Shown: positions 30,906 through 41,132 of the stretch, piece after piece | Numbering within the stretch: position 1 is the stretch's first letter | Layout of the letters: each line of letters begins with the position of its first letter | Assembly: GCA_021234155.1 (NCBI GenBank) | Contig: JAJEKV010000051.1 | Location: 10,126,105-10,190,104, forward strand | Direction of reading: 5' to 3' | Length of the DNA: 64,000 nucleotides | DNA from: Isoetes taiwanensis | Lineage: Eukaryota > Streptophyta > Lycopodiopsida > Isoetales > Isoetaceae | Program-made: the position numbers and the translations under genes | Notes under the pieces: model-generated | What the model was told of the DNA's origin: nothing | Seen by the model: the letters and a program-made list of their open reading frames with translations, nothing else | Database searches by the model: none

Positions 30906-31282
30906 AATCTCCTTCAAATTCAGCTGCATATATTGCAACAAGATCCATTGAAGCCCAAAGAATTTTGAGGCATAACCGAAATTCATACATGAGAATCTGC
31001 CATAAAAACAAGAAATGCATTCCTCTTTTTTGAAAATTGAATTCCAGCACCTGCATGCTACTAGAAAGCGGGAGATCATCCCTCCCTAGCCGGATTGATG
31101 ACATGGCTAAACAAACTTCCATTTCTGGAGCCTTTCGAACCTAATTTTGCCCGCGCTCAAAAGAACCCGTCATGGGCATGTTCTTGCAGGGCAAAAATGC
31201 ACTTACTAAAAAGTAAAGCACCCCATCAGCACCAAGTATCGCCGACATTAAAAATGCCCCCCAGCTACGTGCGTTTACCCAT

Positions 31283-32640
31283 AGAGGGATTCTTAGGTGA
31301 GGCATCTAAGTCTGATACTTGTGATTGGTACATCGTACATGTTTCTTGTTGATTATGACATCATTTTCTAAATGCCTCAACCCCCACTTAGTCTTTAAGA
31401 CTAACCCCACGTGTTCATGGTGTAAGCAGTTTCAGAAGTAGCAGAATGTAGCAGGGTAACTGAAGGCCACAATTGAGTGCAGACTTCACTTATGTGGAAT
31501 CTGTATGCCTTTAGATATGCCCTTTCATTTCTGGAGCTTATGTATATATGGAGCTCATTTATATATGCCACAAGAGTGCTATACAATTATGCTTCAACTA
31601 TATATGTACTTCTAACTATAGATTTGAAGATAAAGATTCAATTCTTTCCCAAGGTTTCTTTAGTAGAATTACATTATTCAACTCATGGATAACAATTTGT
31701 CATTGACTCATGCAAGGTTAGATGGGATTTCGGGTTACCTGGAGGGTTAACCCGGCAGGCCTGTTACAGTGGTAAGGATCATCTTTATCCATGTCATCAG
31801 CGGGTGACCATCGAGGGGGGAAATAACAACCGGCTACATATAATTTCTTATCTCTTCCCATAATTTCCAACTATATGTACTGCTTAGAGGAATCTAATTT
31901 AACTATTTTTACAAGATGTGTCAAATCACTTCGAACATAACAGCCACTCCTCCAAATCCTTTATGCCCACCTATTAGCATTCCATACAGAATATAATAAC
32001 TCAAAACCAACAAAATCTAAAAGACTACTTTCTTTGTGCTCATGTATCTCTATAAAAAGGTAGTATCTTAGATAGGAGAACATCTTCAAGAGAAGCTCCA
32101 TGACCCAGTCCATTAATATTCTACGATGCTATCCTAATGGTCTATCGTCCCTATTCAGGAAGGTTCTCAATTACTACCTTTTCTCCTTTTCAATATGCAT
32201 GCTTTCTTGCTTGCTTAGCATCCTTCGTTCTTTGGATTTAATTTTTTCTGTGCATATACTGAGTGATCGTCATGCTCTCATTTATCCAAATTTTTTGGCC
32301 TCTGAGAATCAATAGATTTTTTTCCTGGGGCCCCAATCCGGAGCTTCTTCTGCAGTGACAGTGCATCATCATCATCCTCTGTTCCTTGCTTGCAAATTTG
32401 ACCACTATTCGTTACTGCAAAAGAGAGTTGCCTGATTAATTTTGTTAACATTATGTCAGACTACTGTGCTTTCGATTTTGCTGCATCTAGTCGTCGCCAA
32501 AACAAAGCATTCCACCTCCGCCTTCCATCTACCATCAATCAGTTTGCTTGCACCATCTATTTATCACAAAAAGCACATGTCATCAACAACCGTTCCTTTA
32601 TAATATTTCAGAACATGTAATCCTCTAGTTAAATTCTGGC
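31283..32640. other. Intergenic region upstream of PGLP
   Basis: AT-rich. Small ORFs at 31477-31692 and 32100-32315 have no recognisable features. No repeats with clear ends were found. The last few hundred bases should include the PGLP promoter. Confidence 0.4.
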
Positions 32641-32671
32641 CTTTTATACGTCAATTCCCTCTCCACCCCAA

Positions 32672-32695
32672 GGGGTTGCCTGCAGCGGGCAACCC
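32672..32695. repeat. Hairpin upstream of PGLP
   Basis: GGGTTGCC and GGGCAACCC arms around TGCAGC, about 180 bp upstream of the PGLP start codon. No known regulatory role is claimed. Confidence 0.5.
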
Positions 32696-32871
32696 AAAAA
32701 AAATGCCGGCTTAATGTTCATATAACAATGACACGTCAATGGCATATAGGCCTGATAATTTGACGATGACATTGGTGTGGAGGAGAGATACCCGGGGAAA
32801 AGGCCAAAGAGTATCCCCCCCACCATTCCTATTTCAAACATGAGGCAATTCAATTTCTTATTGCCCAAAAC

Positions 32872-35800
32872 ATGACTACAACTCTGTATATTCCAAGTTG
32901 TAGTATGAGAGCAGGGGCTGTTCTGACATCTGATGCATATAAAGCTTTCTCCGTGTTGGGAACAACACATGGTTTTCGAAGCAGCTGCTTTAATTCTCCC
33001 ATTCTTCACTCTTCTCCTCGATTTCTGAAGCCCATTGCGGGTCACAGGAACTTTTCGGCTATGGCTTCTGATGGTAATGTTCTCAATTTGGCTTCCTTCA
33101 TGCTGCCTTGTTTATTCTCATATTCAGTAGATACAGGAAAACGTTTAGCGCCTTATCTCAGCGACCCAGCTGAGCTTATCAACGGTGTCGAGACATTCAT
33201 TTTTGATTGTGACGGTAAATTCTATCCATTTATGCCACACACATTCCAATGTTGTAGCAACTAGTCAATCCAGTTTTGTTCCAATGAGATGCAGTGGCGC
33301 TTTTCAGTCTCGATTTAATGGGCCAGGCAATTAATCTAAGCAGAACCGTCGTACTCGTCTGATCTTAATCGGTTACAATCTGTTAGTGCTGCTTTCCTGA
33401 CAGATGTAGAAAATATAACCAGGAAATGCAGGATCTAATACTTTCTCCCATGCACATTATATGGCTGGCCGTAGATGGTCAAAAACAGTCACAAGTATTG
33501 CCATTGCAACGAGTTTATGACAGTTCTAATGTTGGCCGTCTCCAAGTCAGAATCATAATAGGTAGTTCAGAACGTGTTTACTTAACCTTAATTTGGAGGG
33601 CTGTTCAGTTTGAATTGACACTGGAACATTTGATGAAAGAGAAGCTTCCAAATGTGCATGGCATATTGTACTCCTATTGTCTTTAGTCCAGAAGCGTGCC
33701 GTGGACATAAAGTTGGTTTTCTTAAATACATATGCAAACGTGCAAGTCCCAGGAAGAAAGGGTCTTTCCTGCTAAAATAGAGACACTGTCTTTAACAAGA
33801 GTATAATGATAATAGTTCATTAAAGGATCATCGTACATCTGAAGGATTAGGTCTTTTGATGTTCACATCTCCATGGTATATGGAGTAGAAGTATCTCAGA
33901 TTCTAACGTTGAAACTTGTTTTTGCATGAAGGTGTCATATGGAAAGGTGATGTGCTAATTGAAGGAGTGCCAGAGACCTTAGACTTACTTCGGTCCTTGG
34001 TTTGTCTATCATCACAGTAATCTTGATGTTAACAAACAGAATCAAGCATCAAAAGCATATCAAATAAAATTACTGCACTTCCTATTTAACACCATTTGTA
34101 ACATTAAATGTGGAATAGTCATGATAAATTACTGATTCAAGTCTGGTAAAACAAAACCAAGTTAGGAAAGTTATAATTTTAAGAGTTTCCTTCGTGCCCC
34201 ATAGACTTTGACTGGACCTTTAAACGTGTGATACTAACTTTAATACTTCAGGTCTATTCTGCATGAGCTAACTAGATGTTTGACATATAGGGGAAGCGCT
34301 TGGTCTTTGTTACTAATAATTCAACAAAATCAAGGAAGCAATATGGGAAGAAGTTTGAGTCACTCGGATTAAATGTAGGAGAGGTAATTTCTACACTCTT
34401 TATAAGGTTATAGAAGGATGTCAGTGCAAAGTTTGTTAGGATGCAAAGTTCTCTTGAAAAAATAAAAAAATTGTTATGTAAGTCCTAAAGAAATTCAAAT
34501 CGAAGAAAATAATAGAGAAAAGATGAAAACATGTATTCTTGCAGCTCAATGAATCACCCTGTTCTATGCGGATGCATTTATCTTTCTGGAATACTAAGAT
34601 CTGAAGCCTTGTACAGGAGGAAATATTTGCATCGTCATTTGCTGCAGCTGCATACTTGCAGTCAATACAATTTCCATCTGATAAAAAGGTAATTTGTGTT
34701 TGTTCATTAACTTTATTTTGCCATTTAATACCTGAACCAAGCACTTGCAGGTCTATGTATTTGGGGAGGTCGGAATACAGAAGGAGCTAGAAATTGCAGG
34801 CATCAGTTACCTTGGAGGCCCTGTAAGCACAATTTATAACTTTCTGAAATGCAAACCGTATGAATAGGAGACCCAATAAATAATCAGGATCCATTTATTT
34901 TATTTCGCTATTTCACAGCATGATCGTTTTCCTATAGTAATTGCAATACATCAAACAACACGGCCAGAAGCCCATATGAATAGGAGACCCAATAAATACT
35001 CAGGATCCATTTATTTTATTAAGCTTATGATCGTTTTCTGTAGTAATTGCAATACATCAAACAACACGACCAGATGCCTTCTGTCCTGAAATGTGCCATT
35101 TTTTTTATGCACAAAGGAATGGAGGAGGCCCTGTAAAGCGCAATTCATAACCTTCTGAAATGCAAATCATACGAATAGGAGACCCACTAAATATGCAGGG
35201 TCCATTTATTTTATTAAGCTATTTCACAGCATGGTCTTTTTCCTGTAGCAATTGCAATACATCGAACAACACGACCAGAAGCCTTTTATCCTCAAATGTG
35301 TCATGTCTTCTTATGCACAAATGAACAGATTCTCTACATTTTTATTGGGTGTGTAATACGTAATTCCCTTTCAAGGTTCTTACCTTCCCAGTTTGGCTTT
35401 ATTACTTTTTATCTCATATCGCGCTCCTGGCCAATGTACAAGCACAGATAGGGATTGATGTGGGGCCAAGAAAGCTGCATAATTCTTTCTGATTGTTGTA
35501 AATGCTGGACGTATTCTTGTCAAGTTCCCATTGCTCCAGTCAGTTACATGAACCATGCTACCACCGTGTTGTATTTGATCCTCATATGGTAATGTTTGTA
35601 TCCATAATCTACTTGTAGTAGCCTGGCCAGAACTATTTTAAAAAGGTTCATTCTGTTGGCAGCAGGACTTAATCTCCACCCATTTCTTTCATGATTACTA
35701 GTTTCTTGAGCTCACAAGCATTATCTTGATGTCAGCAATATTCTTGTACCTTTCTGTGGTTTGCAGCAGGTCCCTTGAATGCCAACATTACCTTCATAAA

Positions 35801-38235
35801 GCATTAAGTAAATCGCTGACATATGGGATCATATGATCTGTTTATCCGATATGCTATTGGATAATGGGTGCATGATATATAAACCAGCTAATAGGCATGC
35901 CAAAAACAGTTTGTCAAGTTCATTACATACAATGGTGCGAATTGTTTGGAGTCATTTACTGCATAATGAACGTTGTCTTATGCAAATGCTCTAATAGAAT
36001 CTCTGCATGGAAAGAACTATCTTTTCCATTTCCTTGTATGCAGTGTCGAAATTCATGAATACCATTTACAATGTCCGCAACAACCTGCCAAATGGTTTGT
36101 TGCTCTTTTGGTCTCGGGTGTATATTTTTGTGCATTCTTCTCAATGATGTCACCTTCAGAGAAAAAAATTCCCTCTTCTAAAGCATGTTCTTTTATTATT
36201 ATTTTTTTTAATGTAATAGGAGGATGGTGATAAAAAGATAAACTTGGCACCTGGTCAACTTATGGAACATGACCACAATGTAAGCCTGGAGACGGTTTCA
36301 AATTACTATTATCATTGTCCTCCCTTTATCCATCACGTGGTCATGCAGGTTGGTGCTGTTGTTGTTGGATTTGACAGATATATCAACTACTATAAACTTC
36401 AGTGAGTTTACAATTACCTTTAAGATTCATAACTTGCTTGGTAATTCCTTAACACTAGAGATTTCTTATATATTCACAGCAATCGTTTCATCAAGGTTAG
36501 GGCTTACTGTATTCCTGGACTGTTCTGGAGAGTTGTGTTCGATTCTCATTGAGTAGTCGTTTTTAGGGTCAATGGCGTGATTACATAAATTAACCATGTC
36601 GAATGGAAAGTAATTTTATTTTGAGTTGTTCTGGAAGGTATGCTACTTTATGCATTCGGGAGAACCCTGGGTGTCTTTTCATTGCAACAAACTGTGATGC
36701 GGTCACCCACCTCACAGATGCACAAGAATGGCCAGGTCAGGACTAGCCTTAATGGTAGAAGTTCTATAGGAAGTTATTTACATTTATTGTACTGGCTATA
36801 TAATCCGGATATTTTGTCAACTAGTATATATTCATAGGAAGAAGCTATCCAGGCTGTTCTAGCTTCCATATCTTTCTTTATATTGTTGGGATTGCTCTTA
36901 TTGCAGGCGGTGGCTCCATGGTTGGTGCCATCAAAGGCTCTACTCAAAGGGAGCCACATGTTGTTGGAAAGCCTTCAACATTTATGATGGACTATCTTGC
37001 AGAGAAGTAAGTACAGTCACATAGAATCTAGATGGCAAGAATCAAACATCTGGGTATTACATTTCATTCAACAATAACAATGATCGCATCTGTTTTTCTG
37101 ACATAATTTGTAGATTCAAAATACAAAAATCCCAAATCTGCATGGTTGGTGATAGATTGGATACAGATATTCTCTTTGGACAAAATGGTGGGTGTAGAAC
37201 GCTTCTTGTTCTATCTGGTAAGTTTTGATTTTGACTTTGAATATGTACAATTCAAATCTGCATCGTAGGGGATCAGACCTGACATCATTTTGCTAAAGAA
37301 ACCTATTATGTAGTGCTAAGTCATTACTGTAACTGGATTTGTTTTGGCAATTGTTGAATTGAGGCATTAAAAGCTAGAATGTTAACGTAAGATGTGTATT
37401 GTCAATTGAAGGAGAGAGAGAATGCTTTGATGGGAATGGCAAATCGTCTGGGTAATGATTTAGCATAACCGGATTTCCAAATGTCAACTGATTGGAGACC
37501 AGAAGCGAGGCCAAAACCTGATGATGATGAATGTATAACAGCATTTGCAAATTGCATTTTTTTTGTATTCAAAATTTGGACACATACTCTGGTCTGGTGG
37601 TGGGATCTGGGGGTGAAAATCCTTAGAGATTGTTATCTTGTCATCCCTATTGCTCCTTGACTAACTCCCAAATGAGAGGTGCTTGATCTGCTGCTTCCCA
37701 CTGCCCTTGAATTCCTCTCATTTTCCATTGCTTAGTAGCAGCACATGGCAATGCCATTGTCAGATATTGACTCAAAAAGTTGTCCAAATCTACACATACA
37801 GCCTATTGTTCGGAACTGTGGCTGGAACATGCATTCTTTCAGCAGCGAGTATTTGGTATGGTACTAAACGTCTGCATGTAAAGTGTTTGTTGGGAAGTTT
37901 GCTATGCCAGCTGTGATGGGATTTCACAGCAGTCTGAAATAAAAGTCAAAAGCAGATCATGTTCCAAACTGGCAGGAGAAAAAGCCTTTAAGAAACTATT
38001 GTAGGTAACTTTGAGCTGGAACGTAGCAAGCATGCATTCCTTTTTTCTGGCAGTTCTGCATTTCAGGTCGAGTATTTAGGTAACAAAGCCTTCAAACTAA
38101 CTTTGAGTTACTTGTATGATGCTAGGGGTAACGACCTTAGAAACACTGCATAGTCCAAAAAACAGCATTCAGCCAGATTTCTATGCAAATAAAGTATCAG
38201 ATCTTCTAAAGGCGAAGCAGTTGGTACAGGTTTAA
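32872..38235 (+). CDS. PGLP1: Chloroplast 2-phosphoglycolate phosphatase
   Basis: Dephosphorylates 2-phosphoglycolate made by Rubisco oxygenation, the first step of photorespiration, in the chloroplast stroma. Exons: 32872-33073, 33128-33214, 33932-33999, 34291-34383, 34617-34688, 34751-34822, 36220-36279, 36349-36401, 36638-36735, 36907-37006, 37114-37217 and 38126-38235. Total 1119 nt, 372 residues, one frame, all GT-AG. A Ser/Arg-rich N-terminus of about 65 residues fits a transit peptide. HAD-family motifs are complete: FIFDCDG (nucleophile Asp), [12 protein letters not shown], the lysine region [13 protein letters not shown], and [17 protein letters not shown]. The protein closely resembles plant PGLP1 along its length, and the gene looks functional. 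The first 54-nt intron is unusually short and in frame, so it may instead be retained. Confidence 0.95.
34800..35330 (+). repeat. Three direct repeats in PGLP intron 6
   Basis: A block of about 150-200 bp recurs at roughly 34813-34970, 34973-35100 and 35125-35310. Shared words are GAATAGGAGACCCA, GATCCATTTATTTTATT (or GGTCCATTT), GTAATTGCAATACATC and AACAACACGACCAGA. The third copy also repeats the end of exon 6 with its donor (GGAGGCCCTGTAA). The duplications are therefore local copies of the exon 6/intron 6 boundary. Confidence 0.8.
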
Positions 38236-39312
38236 TCAACAACAGGGATGCTGCATTTTATGTGAAAGGTACTAGTAGAACCCAATAACGCCCGAAACGC
38301 AATTAAAGTAAGAAAAATCAATTGGAAAAAACAAATTGCTGAAAACCACATTTTACACGGTCTCAGCATCACAAATCACTGTCAACGATAACAGGAAATT
38401 AATTAATTTTCTTGATACGTTTTTTACCCAAGAATTGTGACATGCAATCGTTACAGACATACTTATTGATGCCAGTCCTATGTCACATTATATTTCTATG
38501 AGCTAGTAATTTTTTGAACGTCATCTTATCCTCAACATAATGGCACTGTAAGTAGCCAATAAAAAATACTTCTCCCTCTTGGAGGGGTAATGTTCAGGTG
38601 CAGGTCATTTCACCTGATTTTAGGCCTGGATTATATCTGGCTTACCTGTTTGACGTCTCCAAAAATTCTGTTCTGGACATCACGTAGGCCTTAAATCATG
38701 CCACGTCAGTACATTACGTAGAAAAATGTTCCTCCATGCCATTACGCTTTGTTTGGACCTAGATGTAATTGGCACACGGGAGGACATTAGGGTGTATCCT
38801 AATTAGGCCAGCACTGGCAATTTCGTGCAGCAATTTCACGGTTCCAGTTATCGGTTTCTGAGACCACCATTTGCGGGCTGCGACTGGATCTTGTCATCTC
38901 CACCAAAAGGGGGGCCGAAGTTTCAGAACTGAAAAGTCCTTCCCAACAGGCCAATCTCTGAAAAGATTAAACACCATTGGATGGAGTGCTCAAAGAGCTT
39001 TCCAACAAGCCCAAATATGCCCAAAATTGCCACCAGATGCAGAAGTTATGGCCAAAAGAAAATTGTAGCCAAACCTTAGCACCGCGAAAAGAGGGCCGGG
39101 ACTGTTAGGCGAGTTCATTCCATCAAAACAGAAGAATCACCATACAAATCATACACTGATGGAAAGATCGGGTGACGAGCATCTTATCCTGTTTATTTAG
39201 CATTCATACTCTCTGATACTGACTATGAATAAATCTTTAGGAACTTTATGAGGTGAATTAATTCATTGTTGTACTTCCCACTTGGAATAAGGAGCTATCA
39301 GACCTGGGGTTG
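38236..39312. other. Intergenic region downstream of PGLP
   Basis: Moderately AT-rich. No gene is supported. A 65-codon ORF at 38871-39068 shows no recognisable motif. It ends at a T25 tract that is the complement of a LINE poly(A) tail. Confidence 0.5.
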
Positions 39313-39490
39313 TTTTTTTTTTTTTTTTTTTTTTTTTGAGAGTAAGGGTAGATTTTTTCATTAATTAGATAAAGTCATACAATCCATTTACCAAACTGCT
39401 AAGAAGCAGGGTAATGGAGAAAATGGGACACTCATATAAATTGAGCATCAAAGAAGAAAACAAAATAGGCATCAAGTTTGAAACAATATC
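39313..39490 (-). mobile_element. 3' end and poly(A) tail of LINE B
   Basis: On the minus strand this is 3'-UTR sequence ending CTTACTCTC followed by A25 (T25 at 39313-39337). It is separated from the body of LINE B by the insertion of LINE A at 39491. Evidence is the 17-bp target duplication at both edges of LINE A and the absence of any other tail for LINE B near 46.5 kb. Confidence 0.7.
39474..39490 (+). repeat. Target-site duplication of LINE A, left
   Basis: AAGTTTGAAACAATATC, identical to 46511-46527. Together these define LINE A as 39491-46510. Confidence 0.9.
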
Positions 39491-39650
39491 GGACAGTGGC
39501 GCTGATGGCGGTTGGCGGTGACGCTCCGAATTTTCCTGAGCGCATGCACAGAGCGCCATGGCGAGAGTATTCGTGATCCTGGAACAGGGGGCTCGACATT
39601 CGTGTGGTTGGCTTGTAGGAGAACCAAATTAACTATGAAATTCACTGGTT

Positions 39651-39836
39651 ATGCAGCAGTTCTTTCCTGATCATCTTTTTACCTCCATTTTTTCGGATAA
39701 CCTTGAAGAGTCGGTCCTTGTAGAAGAATCTTGGTTAGGAGAATTTGTGGGGGACAGAAACGCTGCTGCCACTGGTGTTTTCTGGGTTTTTTGTGGTTGG
39801 CAAAATGGAAAAATTTCAGTTAGAATCTATTCATAA
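39651..39836 (+). pseudogene. Relic ORF in the LINE A 5' region
   Basis: 61 codons starting MQQFFPDHLFTSIFS. It matches a 77-codon ORF at 58069-58302 (MQQFFPDQLFTPIFS, WLGEF-GDRN). In-frame upstream sequence also matches (CGWLVGEP) but has two stops here. Function is unknown. Confidence 0.45.
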
Positions 39837-39907
39837 AAAAACAAAAAAAGTTGAATATGCAACATAGCAAAATCTGTTAGCAATAGTGGTAGTTCAGTTA
39901 GTTTGCA

Positions 39908-40957
39908 ATGGAAAACAAAAAAAATATTTCGGACAAGGGGATGGAATGTCAGGTATTAGATTCTGAACAGAATGATCTAGCAATGATTGCCAAAAGGATG
40001 TCTGTCATGTCAGATATTGAAAAGAAGAAATTGGTACAAATTTTAATGGATTTGGGCTCTGCAAAAAGTCAGAATTTAGCGGGCAGTAATTATGGTGTCA
40101 AAGAATTGGGAAAGGAAAAGGAAGTCGAAGGGAATTCCGACCATCTGGTAGCCTTCGGTGATTTCTTCACCTATCTGACAGAGCCAGAGTTGGAGTCGGA
40201 GAAGACGAACGGAAATATGGTAGCGACGAGGCAGCAGCTGGGGATGGGAGTGGTTCAGAGACAGCAAAACATTGTGAAGCCAATTCTGGAGCATTTGAAT
40301 CATCTGCAAGAGGAAGAAGCTGGAATTGTTGAACAAAGGGCAAAGCATGTTTTCCATGGTAAAATCTTGAAAAACCCATTCGTGGAAACTAGACTTAAAC
40401 AAATGGCTAATCGAGCAGTAATCGGCTGTGTAAGGCATGAGGGAGTGAAACTCCCAATGATAAGAGCCGAGCTTGAAAAATTAGTTGACAGCATTTCAAT
40501 TTCAAAAATCTACTGGCTTGATTTTCCTTTCTTTATTGTGGAATGTGGAAACGAAATTTCTGTCAAAATGCTGCTCAAGCAGGGCACGATCACGAAGGCA
40601 AACACTCAAATCTTTTTCCAAAAGTGGTATCCGGCCTTTGATCCTCGGGATATTAAGCAGCTTTTCCACCCTGCATGGACCTCAGTTCAAGGCCTTAGCC
40701 CAATTTACTGGAGTGAGGAGATTTTGAAAAATTTGTTTCAGGAATTAGGTGATTTCATTTGTATGGAGACAATGCCGGATCAGCCCCCAAGGGTTTGGGT
40801 CCAATTGGATCTTCTCAAGCCAATTCCTGAGAGAATTGACTACTGTGATTACTTTGGGTTGCAGAAATGCCTCCCCTTGCAGTGGCGTGGAATCCTACTC
40901 CCTGTAGTGCATGTGGTATCAGATTCCACGGAGGTGGTATCTGTAGAGGCTTTGTAG
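39908..40957 (+). pseudogene. LINE A ORF1 (gag-like, zinc knuckle out of frame)
   Basis: 349-codon frame encoding a nucleic-acid-binding LINE ORF1 protein. The central part resembles the LINE B ORF1: IVECGNEISVKMLLKQG against IECENSRTANFLLNRG, FFQKWYPAFDPRDI against FLKWHPRLDTTSF, and LSPIYWSEE against LNPIYWNED. A CCHC knuckle (C-x2-C-x4-H-x4-C, CSACGIRFHGGGIC) lies at 40903-40944 in a different frame, so a 1-nt indel near 40890 broke the ORF. A basic tail follows. ORF1 binds LINE RNA in related elements. Confidence 0.8.
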
Positions 40958-41132
40958 ATAGGAAAATAAATGTGGAGCCCCCTAATTAGTGGGTCATTCC
41001 TTATAAAAAGCCTTCTTCGGCCCTTAAGAAACAAAATGTCAATGGAAGCGTGAAAAGAAAGGCTCGCAAGCAGAGAATTAGAGAGGAGCGGGAAAAGGCA
41101 GAGCAGACACTGTTGGCTCAAAAAAAGGAAAA

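Larger units (their letters stand above)
23939..31275. mobile_element. Candidate two-gene inverted-repeat DNA transposon
   Basis: The left end AACGCACGCAGGTGGGGG followed by GGCATTTT (23939-23964) is matched in inverted orientation at 31250-31275 (AACGCACGTAGCTGGGGG then GCATTTT). A second inverted match lies further in at similar depth: AGGTTCGAAGATGGCGCC near 24079, and AGGTTCGAAAGGCTCC at the complement of 31127-31142. Between them, identity is low and a short GCACCCCATCAGCAC segment appears in the same orientation at both ends. Inside are a RING-H2 gene and a transposase-like gene facing each other. No target duplication was identified and the exact ends are uncertain. The combination is suggestive, not proven. 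Confidence 0.4.

Noticed and set aside
32100-32315. 71-codon ORF upstream of PGLP as a gene
   Set aside because: Leu/Ser-rich reading of AT-rich DNA with no motif.
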